Assembly (NCBI GenBank): GCA_026008535.1
Contig: BRKX01000014.1
Coordinates: 54,857,006 to 54,921,005 of the forward strand
From: Perilla frutescens
Taxonomy: Eukaryota; Streptophyta; Magnoliopsida; Lamiales; Lamiaceae
Length of the DNA: 64,000 nucleotides
Direction of reading: 5' to 3'
Part shown: positions 1 through 11,024 of the stretch, in pieces
How positions within the stretch are numbered: position 1 is the first letter of the stretch
Layout: every line of letters begins with the position of its first letter
Program-made: the position numbers and the translations under genes
Notes under the pieces: model-generated
The model's database searches: none
What the model saw: the letters and a program-made list of their open reading frames with translations, nothing else
Told to the model about the DNA's origin: nothing

Positions 1-65
1 CCGTGATTCTTGTTTCGTTGGATTCCTAACTAAAATATCTACCCTACCAAAAGTCGAACCGGTAG

Positions 66-73
66 AAACCCTA
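66..73 (+). other. Telobox-like AAACCCTA octamer, once per monomer
   Basis: AAACCCTA lies within the conserved context GAAACCCTATTTGAG of nearly every monomer; one loss is seen near 29504, where it reads GAAATCCTA. The octamer equals a plant telomere unit plus one base and matches the plant 'telobox' known from promoters. No tandem telomere repeats accompany it. An 8-base match fixed by amplification of one ancestor could be chance, so function is only a possibility. Confidence 0.4.
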
Positions 74-206
74 TTTGAGTCGGCCTCTAGGTGATTATCA
101 AGTTGATTTCCAAAACCGTCACCTCTTTTGTAGGGATCGGGATGAAGATCGGGTTTTTCCTTGACTCTAGCATTTTTGAACACTTGAGTCCATTATGAAT
201 CAATCC

Positions 207-218
207 ATATGATCATAT
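207..218. repeat. 12-bp perfect palindrome ATATGATCATAT, once per monomer
   Basis: This self-complementary dodecamer sits in the most conserved part of the monomer, just before the monomer boundary. It is intact in almost all copies. Exceptions I saw are the GATCAAATAT variants near 52366 and 54531, which mark two copies of one HOR, and CATATAATCAT near 57413. Such a dyad could be a dimeric protein site or simply an ancestral feature; the sequence alone does not decide. Confidence 0.7.
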
Positions 219-238
219 ATGCCTAATCCGTCCACTTT

Positions 239-258
239 TCAAAAAATCAAATTTTTGA
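239..258. repeat. Inverted repeat TCAAAAA-N6-TTTTTGA at monomer boundary
   Basis: Seven-base arms flank a six-base loop at the start of every monomer. Rare variants alter the loop or an arm, for example TGAAATTT in copies at 41943, 43386, 46994, 48425, 50590 and 51672, and CAAAATATCAAA at 43747 and 48786. It is used as the phase marker. The A- and T-tracts would favour bent DNA. Confidence 0.8.
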
Positions 259-315
259 GCCCGCCCAAAGGGGTACCTCTTTGGCCGGTGGCCAGATTTG
301 GCCCCGTTTTCTGGC

Positions 316-334
316 AGCCGTCAGTAAAACGGCT
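316..334. repeat. GC-rich stem AGCCGT-N7-ACGGCT in each monomer
   Basis: Six-base complementary arms enclose the loop CAGTAAA. Most copies keep it. Some copies break one arm without a compensating change: GCCATCAGT near 8267, and CCGTAAGTAAAACGGG near 5373, where the right arm is changed. The lack of compensating substitutions argues against selection for a folded RNA. Confidence 0.65.
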
Positions 335-625
335 ATAACTCTCTCCAGAAGTAAGCTTTACCCGTGATTCTTGTTGCGTTGGATTCCTAACTAAAATAAC
401 TACCCTACCAAAAGTCGAACCGGTAGAAACCCTATTTGAGTCGGCCTCTAGGTGATTATCAAGTTGATTTCCAAAACCATCACCTCTTTTGTAAGGATCG
501 GGGTGAACGTCGGGTTTTTCATTGAGTCTAGCATTTTTGAACAATAGAGTCCATTATGAATCAATCCATATGATCATATATGCCTAATCCGTCCACTTTT
601 CAAAAAATCAAATTTTTGAGCACGC

Positions 626-645
626 CCAAAGGGGTACCCCTTTGG
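626..645. repeat. 20-bp perfect palindrome with KpnI core (example copy)
   Basis: CCAAAGGGGTACCCCTTTGG is perfectly self-complementary. By my reading it is intact in about 39 monomers: the second and fifth units of the six-monomer HOR, the monomers from 11980 to 12702, and many monomers from 35813 to about 54919. Other copies carry imperfect forms: GGGGTACCTC, GGGGTAGCCT, GGGGTAACCT, CATAGGGGTACCCC or GGCGTACCCC. No perfect copy is present from about 21.1 to 35.8 kb. Confidence 0.85.
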
Positions 646-2404
646 CCGGTGTCCATATTTGGCCCCGTTTTCTGGCAGCCGTCAGTAAAACGGCTATAAC
701 TCTCTCCAGAAGTAAGCTTTACCCGTGATTCTTGTTGCGTTGGATTCCTAACTAAAATATCTACCCTACCAAAAGTCGAACCGGTAGAAACCCTATTTGA
801 GTCGGCCTCTAGGTGATTATCAAGTTGATTTCCAAAACCGTCACCTCTTTTGTAGGGATCGGGATGAAGATCGGGTTTTTCCTTGACTCTAGCATTTTTG
901 AACACTTGAGTCCATTATGAATCAATCCATATGATCATATATGCCTAATCCGTCCACTTTTCAAAAAATCAAATTTTTGAGCCCGCCCAAAGGGGTACCT
1001 CTTTGGCCGGTGGCCAGATTTGGCCCCGTTTTCTGGCAGCCGTCAGTAAAACGGCTAAAACTCTCTCCAGAAGTAAGCTTTACCCGTGATTCTTGTTGCG
1101 TTGGATTCCTAACTAAAATATCTACCCTACCAAAAGTCGAACCGGTAGAAACCCTATTTGAGTCGGCCTCTAGGTGATTATCAAGTTGATTTCCAAAACC
1201 GTCACCTCTTTTGTAGGGATCGGGATGAAGATCGGGTTTTTCCTTGACTCTAGCATTTTTGAACACTAGAGTCCATTATGAATCAATCCATATGATCATA
1301 TATGCCTAATCCATCCACTTTTCAAAAAATCAACTTTTTGAGCCTGCCCAAAGGGGTAGCCTTTTGGCCGGTGGCCAGATTTGGCCCCGTTTTCTGGCAG
1401 CCGTCAGTAAAACGGCTATAACTCTCTCCAGAAGTAACCTTTACCCGTGATTCTTGTTGCGTTGGATTCCTAACTCAAATATCTACCCTACTAAAAGTCG
1501 AACCGGTAGAAACCCTATTTGAGTCGGCCTCTAGGTGATTATCAAGTTGATTTCCAAAACCATCACCTCTTTTGTAAGGATCGGGGTGAACGTCGGGTTT
1601 TTCATTGAGTCTAGCATTTTTGAACAATAGAGTCCATTATGAATCAATCCATATGATCATATATGCCTAATCCGTCCACTTTTCAAAAAATCAAATTTTT
1701 GAGCACGCCCAAAGGGGTACCCCTTTGGCCGGTGTACAGATTTGGCCCCGTTTTCTGGCAGCCGTCAGTAAAACGGCTATAACTCTCTCCAGAAGTAAGC
1801 TTTACCCGTGATTCTTGTTGCGTTGGATTCCTAACTAAAATATCTACCCTACCAAAAGTCGAACCGGTAGAAACCCTATTTGAGTCGGCCTCTAGTTGAT
1901 TATCAAGTTGATTTCCAAAACCATCACCTCTTTTGTAAGGATCAAGGTGAACGTCGGGTTTTTCATTGAGTCTAGCATTTTTGAACAATAGAGTCCATTA
2001 TGAATCAATCCATATGATCATATATGCCTAATCCGTCCACTTTTCAAAAAATCAAATTTTTGAGCCCGCCCAAAGGGGTACCTCTTTGGCCGGTGGCCAG
2101 ATTTGGCCCCGTTTTCTGGCAGCCGTCAGTAAAACGGCTATAACTCTCTCCAGAAGTAACCTTTACCCGTTATTCTTGTTGCGTTGGATTCTTAACTCAA
2201 ATATCTACCCTACTAAAAGTCGAACCGGAAGAAACCCTATTTGAGTCGGCCTCTAGGTGATTATCAAGTTGATTTCCAAAACCGTCACCTCTTTTGTAGG
2301 GATCGGGATGAAGATCGGGTTTTTACTTGACTCTAGCATTTTTGAACACTTGAGTCCATTATGAATCAATCCATATGATCATATATGCCTAATCCGTCCA
2401 CTTT

Positions 2405-4570
2405 TCAAAAAATCAAATTTTTGAGCCCGCCCAAAGGGGTACCTCTTTGGCCGGTGGCCAGATTTGGCCCCGTTTTCTGGCAGCCGTCAGTAAAACGGCT
2501 ATAACTCTCTCCAGAAGTAAGCTTTACCCGTGATTCTTGTTGCGTTGGATTCCTAACTAAAATAACTACCCTACCAAAAGTCGAACCGGTAGAAACCCTA
2601 TTTGAGTCGGCCTCTAGGTGATTATCAAGTTGATTTCCAAAACCATCACCTCTTTTGTAAGGATCGGGGTGAACGTCGGGTTTTTCATTGAGTCTAGCAT
2701 TTTTGAACAATAGAGTCCATTATGAATCAATCCATATGATCATATATGCCTAATCCGTCCACTTTTCAAAAAATCAAATTTTTGAGCACGCCCAAAGGGG
2801 TACCCCTTTGGCCGGTGTCCATATTTGGCCCCGTTTTTTGGCAGCCGTCAGTAAAACGGCTATAACTCTCTCCAGAAGTAAGCTTTACCCGTGATTCTTG
2901 TTGCGTTGGATTCCTAACTAAAATATCTACCCTACCAAAAGTCGAACCGGTAGAAACCCTATTTGAGTCGGCCTCTAGGTGATTATCAAGTTGATTTCCA
3001 AAACCGTCACCTCTTTTGTAGGGATCGGGATGAAGATCGGGTTTTTCCTTGACTCTAGCATTTTTGAACACTTGAGTCCATTATGAATCAATCCATATGA
3101 TCATATATGCCTAATCCGTCCACTTTTCAAAAAATCAAATTTTTGAGCCCGCCCAAAGGGGTACCTCTTTGGCCGGTGGCCAGATTTGGCCCCGTTTTCT
3201 GGCAGCCGTCAGTAAAACGGCTAAAACTCTCTCCAGAAGTAAGCTTTACCCGTGATTCTTGTTGCGTTGGATTCCTAACTAAAATATCTACCCTACCAAA
3301 AGTCGAACCGGTAGAAACCCTATTTGAGTCGGCCTCTAGGTGATTATCAAGTTGATTTCCAAAACCGTCACCTCTTTTGTAGGGATCGGGATGAAGATCG
3401 GGTTTTTCCTTGACTCTAGCATTTTTGAACACTAGAGTCCATTATGAATCAATCCATATGATCATATATGCCTAATCCATCCACTTTTCAAAAAATCAAC
3501 TTTTTGAGCCTGCCCAAAGGGGTAGCCTTTTGGCCGGTGGCCAGATTTGGCCCCGTTTTCTGGCAGCCGTCAGTAAAACGGCTATAACTCTCTCCAGAAG
3601 TAACCTTTACCCGTGATTCTTGTTGCGTTGGATTCCTAACTCAAATATCTACCCTACTAAAAGTCGAACCGGTAGAAACCCTATTTGAGTCGGCCTCTAG
3701 GTGATTATCAAGTTGATTTCCAAAACCATCACCTCTTTTGTAAGGATCGGGGTGAACGTCGGGTTTTTCATTGAGTCTAGCATTTTTGAACAATAGAGTC
3801 CATTATGAATCAATCCATATGATCATATATGCCTAATCCGTCCACTTTTCAAAAAATCAAATTTTTGAGCACGCCCAAAGGGGTACCCCTTTGGCCGGTG
3901 TACAGATTTGGCCCCGTTTTCTGGCAGCCGTCAGTAAAACGGCTATAACTCTCTCCAGAAGTAAGCTTTACCCGTGATTCTTGTTGCGTTGGATTCCTAA
4001 CTAAAATATCTACCCTACCAAAAGTCGAACCGGTAGAAACCCTATTTGAGTCGGCCTCTAGTTGATTATCAAGTTGATTTCCAAAACCATCACCTCTTTT
4101 GTAAGGATCAAGGTGAACGTCGGGTTTTTCATTGAGTCTAGCATTTTTGAACAATAGAGTCCATTATGAATCAATCCATATGATCATATATGCCTAATCC
4201 GTCCACTTTTCAAAAAATCAAATTTTTGAGCCCGCCCAAAGGGGTACCTCTTTGGCCGGTGGCCAGATTTGGCCCCGTTTTCTGGCAGCCGTCAGTAAAA
4301 CGGCTATAACTCTCTCCAGAAGTAACCTTTACCCGTTATTCTTGTTGCGTTGGATTCTTAACTCAAATATCTACCCTACTAAAAGTCGAACCGGAAGAAA
4401 CCCTATTTGAGTCGGCCTCTAGGTGATTATCAAGTTGATTTCAAAAACCGTAACCTCTTTTCTAGGGATCGGGGTGAACATCGGGTTTTTCCTTGAGTCT
4501 AGCATTTTTGAACACTAGAGTCCATTATGAATCAATCCATATGATCATATATGCCTAATCCATCCACTTT
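2405..4570. repeat. Six-monomer HOR (A), copy 2, 2,166 bp
   Basis: Monomers start at 2405, 2766, 3127, 3488, 3849 and 4210. The first five match copy 1 with very few changes, for example GTTTTTTGGCAG near 2834. The sixth keeps the CCCGTTATTC and TTCTTAACTC marks but continues with CAAAAACCGTAACC, TCTAGGGATC and GAACATCGGG. It is therefore the unrecombined form of unit 6 and leads into block B. Confidence 0.92.
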
Positions 4571-7500
4571 TCAAAAAATCAAATTTTTGAGCCCGCCCGA
4601 AGGGGTAGCCTTTTGGCCGGTGGCCAGATTTGGCCCCGTTTTCTAGCAGCCGTCAGTAAAACGGCTATAACTCTCTCCAGAAGTAACCTTTACCCGTGAT
4701 TCTTGTTGCGTTGGATTCCTAAATCAAATATCTACCCTACTAAAAGTCGAACCGGAAGAAACCCTATTTGAGTCGGCCTCTAGGTGATTATCAAGTTGAT
4801 TTCCAAAACAGTAACCTCTTTTCTAGGGATCGGGGTGAACGTCGGGTTTTTCCTTGAGTCTAGCATTTTTGAACACTAGAGTCCATTATGAATCAATCCA
4901 TATGATCATATATGCCTAATCCATCCACTTTTCAAAAAATCAAATTTTTGAGCCCGCCCAAAGGGGTAGCCTTTTGGCCGGTGGCCAGATTTGGCCCCGT
5001 TTTCTGGCAGCCGTCAGTAAAACGGCTATAACTCTCTCCAGAAGTAAGCTTTACCCGTGATTCTTGTTGCGTTGGATTCCTAACTAAAATATCTACCCTA
5101 CCAAAAGTTGAACTGGTAGAAACCCTATTTGAGTCGGCCTGTAGGTGATTATCAAGTTGATTTCCAAAACCGTCACCTCTTTTGTAGGGATCGGGATGAA
5201 GATCGGGTTTTTCCTTGAGTGTAGCATTTTTGAACACTTGAGTCCATTATGAATCAATCCATATGATCATATATGCCTAATCCGTCCACTTTTCAAAAAA
5301 TCAAATTTTTGAGCCCGCCCAAAGGGGTACCTCTTTGGCCGGTGGCCAGATTTGGCCCCGTTTTCTGGCAGCCGTAAGTAAAACGGGTATAACTCTCTCC
5401 AGAAGTAACCTTTACCCATGATTCTTGTTGCGTTGGATTCCTAACTCAAATATCTACCCTACTAAATGTCGAACCGGAAGAAACCCTATTTGAGTCGGCC
5501 TCTAGGTGATTATCAAGTTGATTTCCAAAACAGTAACCTCTTTTCTAGGGATCGGGGTGAACGTCGGGTTTTTCCTTGAGTCTAGCATTTTTGAACACTA
5601 GAGTCCATTATGAATCAATCCATATGATCATATATGCCTAATCCATCCACTTTTCAAAAAATCAAATTTTTGATCCCGCCCAAAGGGGTAGCCTTTTGGC
5701 CGGTGGCCAGATTTGGCCCCGTTTTCTGGCAGCCGTCAGTAAAACGGCTATAACTCTCTCCAGAAGTAAGCTTTACCCGTGATTCTTGTTGCGTTGGATT
5801 CGTAACTAAAATATCTACCCTACCAAAAGTCGAACCGGTAGAAACCCTATTTGAGTCGGCCTGTAGGTGATTATCAAGTTGATTTCCAAAACCGTCACCT
5901 CTTTTGTAGGGATCGGGATGAAGATCGGGTTTTTCCTTAAGTCTAGCATTTTTGAACACTTGAGTCCATTATGAATCAATCCATATGATCATATATGCCT
6001 AATCCGTCCACTTTTCAAAAAATCAAATTTTTGAGCCCGCCCAAAGGGGTAGCCTTTTGGCCGGTGGCCAGATTTGGCCCCGTTTTCTGGCAGCCGTCAG
6101 TAAAACGGCTATAACTCTCTCCAGAAGTAAGCTTTACCCGTGATTCTTGTTGCGTTGGATTCCTAACTAAAATATCTACCCTACCAAAAGTCAAACCGGT
6201 AGAAACCCTATTTGAGTCGGCCTGTAGGTGATTATCAAGTTGATTTCCAAAACCGTCACCTCTTTTGTAGGGATCGGGATGAAGATCGGGTTTTTCCTTA
6301 AGTCTAGCATTTTTGAACACTTGAGTCCATTAAGAATCAATCCATATGATCATATATGCCTAATCCGTCCACTTTTCAAAAAATCAAATTTTTGAGCCCG
6401 CCCAAAGGGGTACCTCTTTGGCCGGTGGCCAGATTTGGCCCCGTTTTCTGGCAGCCGTCAGTAAAACGGCTATAACTCTCTCCAGAAGTAACCTTTACCC
6501 GTGATTCTTGTTGCGTTGAATTCCTAACTAAAATATCTACCCTACTAAAAGTCTAACCGGAAGAAACCCTATTTGAGTCGGCCTCTAGGTGATTATCAAG
6601 TTGATTTCCAAAACAGTAACCTCTTTTCTAGGGATCGGGGTGAACGTCGGGTTTTTCCTTGAGTCTAGCATTTTTGTACACTAGAGTCCATTATGAATCA
6701 ATCCATATGATCATATATGCCTAATCCATCCACTTTTCAAAAAATCAAATTTTTGATCACGCCCAAAGGGGTAGCCTTTTGGCCGGTGGCCAGATTTGGC
6801 CCCGTTTTCTGGCAGCCGTCAGTAAAACGGCTATAACTCTCTCCAGAAGTAAGCTTTACCCGTGATTCTTGTTGCGTTGGATTCCTAACTAAAATATCTA
6901 CCCTAGCAAAAGTCGAACCGGTAGAAACCCTATTTGAGTCGGCCTGTAGGTGATTATCAAGTTGATTTCCAAAACCGTCACCTCTTTTGTAGGGATCGGG
7001 ATGAAGATCGGGTTTTTTTCTTGAGTCTAGCATTTTTGAACACTTGAGTCCATTATGAATCAATCCATATGATCATATATGCCTAATCCGTCCACTTTTC
7101 AAAAAATCAAATTTTTGAGCCCGCCCAAAGGGGTACCTCTTTGGCCGGTGGCCAGATTTGGCCCCGTTTTCTGGCAGCCGTCGGTAAAACGGCTATAACT
7201 CTCTCCAGAAGTAAGCTTTACCCGTGATTCTTGTTGCGTTGGATTCCTAACTAAAATATCTACCCTAGCAAAAGTCGAACCGGAAGAAACCCTATTTGAG
7301 TCGGCCTCTAGGTGATTATCAAGTTGATTTCCAAAACAGTAACCTCTTTTCTAGGGATCGGGGTGAACGTCGGGTTTTTCCTTGAGTCTAGCATTTTTGA
7401 ACACTAGAGTCCATTATGAATCAATCCATATGATCATATATGCCTAATCCATCCACTTTTCAAAAAATCAAATTTTTGATCCCGCCCAAAGGGGTAGCCT

Positions 7501-10500
7501 TTTGGCCGGTGGCCAGATTTGGCCCCGTTTTCTGGCAGCCGTCAGTAAAACGGCTATAACTCTCTCCAGAAGTAAGCTTTACCCGTGATTCTTGTTGCGT
7601 TGGATTCCTAACTAAAATATCTACCCTAGCAAAAGTCGAACCGGTAGAAACCCTATTTGAGTCGGCCTGTAGGTGATTATCAAGTTGATTTCCAAAACCG
7701 TCACCTCTTTTGTAGGGATCGGGATGAAGATCGGGTTTTTTTCTTGAGTCTAGCATTTTTGAACACTTGAGTCCATTATGAATCAATCCATATGATCATA
7801 TATGCCTAATCCGTCCACTTTTCAAAAAATCAAATTTTTGAGCCCGCCCAAAGGGGTACCTCTTTGGCCGATGGCCAGATTTGGCCCCGTTTTCTGGCAG
7901 CCGTCAGTAAAACGGCTATAACTCTCTCCAGAAGTAAGCTTTACCCGTGATTATTGTTGCGTTGGATTCGTAACTAAAATATCTACCCTACCAAAAGTCG
8001 AACCGGTAGAAACCCTATTTGAGTCGGCCTGTAGGTGATTATCAAGTTGATTTCCAAAACCGTCACCTCTTTTGTAGGGATCGGGATGAAGATCGGGTTT
8101 TTCCTTAAGTCTAGCATTTTTGAACACTTGAGTCCATTATGAATCAATCCATATGATCATATATGCCTAATCCGTCCACTTTTCAAAAAATCAAATTTTT
8201 GAGCCCGCCCAAAGGGGTAGCCTTTTGGCCGGTGGCCAGATTTGGCCCCGTTTTCTGGCAGCCATCAGTAAAACGGCTATAACTCTCTCCAGAAGTAAGC
8301 TTTACCCGTGATTCTTGTTGCGTTGGATTCGTAACTAAAATATCTACCCTACCAAAAGTCGAACCGGTAGAAACCCTATTTGAGTCGGCCTGTAGATGAT
8401 TATCAAGTTGATTTCCAAAACCGTCACCTCTTTTGTAGGGATCGGGATGAAGATCGGGTTTTTCCTTAAGTCTAGCATTTTTGAACACTTGAGTCCATTA
8501 TGAATCAATCCATATGATCATATATGCCTAATCCGTCCACTTTTCAAAAAATCAAATTTTTGAGCCCGCCCAAAGGGGTACCTCTTTGGCCGGTGGCCAG
8601 ATTTGGCCCCGTTTTCTGGCAGCCGTCAGTAAAACGGCTATAACTCTCTCCAAAAGTAACCTTTACCCGTGATTCTTGTTGCGTTGAATTCCTAACTAAA
8701 ATATCTACCCTACTAAAAGTCTAACCGGAAGAAACCCTATTTGAGTCGGCCTCTAGGTGATTATCAAGTTGATTTCCAAAACAGTAACCTCTTTTCTAGG
8801 GATCGGGGTGAACGTCGGGTTTTTCCTTGAGTCTAGCATTTTTGAACACTAGAGTCCATTATGAATCAATCCATATGATCATATATGCCTAATCCATCCA
8901 CTTTTCAAAAAATCAAATTTTTGATCACGCCCAAAGGGGTAGCCTTTTGGCCGGTGGCCAGATTTGGCCCCGTTTTCTGGCAGCCATCAGTAAAACGGCT
9001 ATAACTCTCTCCAGAAGTAAGCTTTACCCGTGATTCTTGTTGCGTTGGATTCGTAACTAAAATATCTACCCTACCAAAAGTCGAACCGGTAGAAACCCTA
9101 TTTGAGTCGGCCTGTAGATGATTATCAAGTTGATTTCCAAAACCGTCACCTCTTTTGTAGGGATCGGGATGAAGATCGGGTTTTTCCTTAAGTCTAGCAT
9201 TTTTGAACACTTGAGTCCATTATGAATCAATCCATATGATCATATATGCCTAATCCGTCCACTTTTCAAAAAATCAAATTTTTGAGCCCGCCCAAAGGGG
9301 TACCTCTTTGGCCGGTGGCCAGATTTGGCCCCGTTTTCTGGCAGCCGTCAGTAAAACGGCTATAACTCTCTCCAGAAGTAACCTTTACCCGTGATTCTTG
9401 TTGCGTTGAATTCCTAACTAAAATATCTACCCTACTAAAAGTCTAACCGGAAGAAACCCTATTTGAGTCGGCCTCTAGGTGATTATCAAGTTAATTTCCA
9501 AAACAGTAACCTCTTTTCTAGGGATCGGGGTGAACGTCGGGTTTTTCCTTGAGTCTAGCATTTTTGAACACTAGAGTCCATTATGAATCAATCCATATGA
9601 TCATATATGCCTAATCCATCCACTTTTCAAAAAATCAAATTTTTGATCACGCCCAAAGGGGTAGCCTTTTGGCCGGTGGCCAGATTTGGCCCCGTTTTCT
9701 GGCAGCCGTCAGTAAAACGGCTATAACTCTCTCCAGAAGTAAGCTTTACCCGTGATTCTTGTTGCGTTGGATTCCTAACTAAAATATCTACCCTAGCAAA
9801 AGTCGAACCGGTAGAAACCCTATTTGAGTCGGCCTGTAGGTGATTATCAAGTTGATTTCCAAAACCGTCACCTCTTTTGTAGGGATCGGGATGAAGATCG
9901 GGTTTTTTTCTTGAGTCTAGCATTTTTGAACACTTGAGTCCATTATGAATCAATCCATATGATCATATATGCCTAATCCGTCCACTTTTCAAAAAATCAA
10001 ATTTTTGAGCCCGCCCAAAGGGGTACCTTTTTGGCCGGTGGCCAGATTTGGCCCCGTTTTCTGGCAGCCGTCAGTAAAACGGCTATAACTCTCTCCAGAA
10101 GTAAGCTTTACCCGTGATTCTTGTTGCGTTGGATTCCTAACTAAAATATCTACCCTAGCAAAAGTCGAACCGGAAGAAACCCTATTTGAGTCGGCCTCTA
10201 GGTGATTATCAAGTTGATTTCCAAAACAGTAACCTCTTTTCTAGGGATCGGGGTGAACGTCGGGTTTTTCCTTGAGTCTAGCATTTTTGAACACTAGAGT
10301 CCATTATGAATCAATCCATATGATCATATATGCCTAATCCATCCACTTTTCAAAAAATCAAATTTTTGATCCCGCCCAAAGGGGTAGCCTTTTGGCCGGT
10401 GGCCAGATTTGGCCCCGTTTTCTGGCAGCCGTCAGTAAAACGGCTATAACTCTCTCCAGAAGTAAGCTTTACCCGTGATTCTTGTTGCGTTGGATTCCTA

Positions 10501-11024
10501 ACTAAAATATCTACCCTAGCAAAAGTCGAACCGGTAGAAACCCTATTTGAGTCGGCCTGTAGGTGATTATCAAGTTGATTTCCAAAACCGTCACCTCTTT
10601 TGTAGGGATCGGGATGAAGATCGGGTTTTTTTCTTGAGTCTAGCATTTTTGAACACTTGAGTCCATTATGAATCAATCCATATGATCATATATGCCTAAT
10701 CCGTCCACTTTTCAAAAAATCAAATTTTTGAGCCCGCCCAAAGGGGTACCTCTTTGGCCGGTGGCCAGATTTGGCCCCGTTTTCTGGCAGCCGTCAGTAA
10801 AACGGCTATAACTCTCTCCAGAAGTAAGCTTTACCCGTGATTCTTGTTGCGTTGGATTCGTAACTAAAATATCTACCCTACCAAAAGTCGAACCGGTAGA
10901 AACCCTATTTGAGTCGGCCTGTAGGTGATTATCAAGTTGATTTCCAAAACCGTCACCTCTTTTGTAGGGATCGGGATGAAGATCGGGTTTTTCCTTAATC
11001 TAGCATTTTTGAACACTTGAGTCC
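4571..11024. repeat. Block B, copy 1: alternating dimeric array
   Basis: Monomers start at 4571, 4932, 5293, 5654, 6015, 6376, 6737, 7099, 7460, 7822, 8183, 8544, 8905, 9266, 9627, 9989, 10350 and 10712. In much of the block two classes alternate. One has AACAGTAACC, TCTAGGGATC, GGGGTGAACG and CACTAGAG. The other has ACCGTCACC, GTAGGGATC, GGGATGAAGATC and CACTTGAG. This gives a 722-723 bp period; the extra base comes from a seven-T run. Private marks such as GTTGAACTGG (about 5106), GTAAGTAAAACGGG (about 5375), TTTTTGTACACTAG (about 6670) and GTCGGTAAAACGG (about 7180) tie it to block B copy 2. Confidence 0.9.

Larger units (their letters stand above)
1..238. repeat. Partial monomer at left edge
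   Basis: The window opens about 123 bases into a monomer. It carries the rare variant TTTCGTTGG where nearly all copies read TTGCGTTGG. The same variant occurs at about 12836-12844 in the monomer starting 12702. This fragment therefore matches the copy that precedes the third six-monomer HOR, at an offset of 12,824 bp. Confidence 0.95.
239..599. repeat. Reference monomer of the 361-bp satellite
   Basis: First complete monomer, used here as the phase reference. In order it holds: an AT-rich inverted repeat (offset 1-20); a CCC-rich stretch leading to the GGGGTAC palindrome site (offset about 27-46); three closely spaced GGCC motifs; a GC-rich stem AGCCGT-N7-ACGGCT (offset 78-96); a variable HindIII-like site GTAAGCTTTAC; GTTGCGTTGGATTCCTAAC; an ACCGGT site that is ACCGGA in about half the copies; AAACCCTA; a hypervariable section around the GGATCGGG motif and the T-run; and a conserved AT-rich box containing ATATGATCATAT just before the next monomer. 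I see no clear internal half-monomer (about 180 bp) duplication. Confidence 0.95.
239..2404. repeat. Six-monomer HOR (A), copy 1, 2,166 bp
   Basis: Monomers start at 239, 600, 961, 1322, 1683 and 2044. Each has private marks that recur 2,166 bp later. Unit 1 has AAATAACTACC. Unit 2 has GGTGTCCATATTTGG. Unit 3 has GGCTAAAACTC. Unit 4 has CAACTTTTTGAGCCTG. Unit 5 has GGTGTACAG with CTCTAGTTGATT and GGATCAAGG. Unit 6 is a chimera: its left part carries CCCGTTATTC and TTCTTAACTC, and its right part belongs to a different class. Unit 6 has a private ACTTGACTC near 2324. Confidence 0.93.

Noticed and set aside
12..28. CENP-B box-like match beginning TTTCGTTGGA, also near 12836
   Set aside because: The left half fits the box but the essential CGGG half is CCTA. 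Almost all other monomers read TTGCG, losing the left half too. Two partial matches among 177 monomers are chance.
239..258. Transposon terminal inverted repeat at the monomer boundary
   Set aside because: The seven-base arms lie next to each other at one place, not at the two ends of an element. No target-site duplication or transposase is present.
316..334. Rho-independent terminator from the AGCCGT-N7-ACGGCT stem
   Set aside because: There is no T-run after the stem, and the setting is a eukaryotic satellite, not a bacterial operon.
239..544. Minus-strand ORF of 101 codons (or 108 with an upstream start in some copies), recurring in many monomers
   Set aside because: It lies wholly within the satellite monomer, is disrupted in more than half of the copies, and shows no recognisable domain. 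Its conservation is that of the repeat, so it is not annotated as a gene.
941..1177. Plus-strand 78-codon ORF, also at 3107 and 13765
   Set aside because: Present only in unit 3 of HOR A because of GGCTAAAACTC, which removes the in-frame TAA present in most copies. It is a by-product of one variant monomer.
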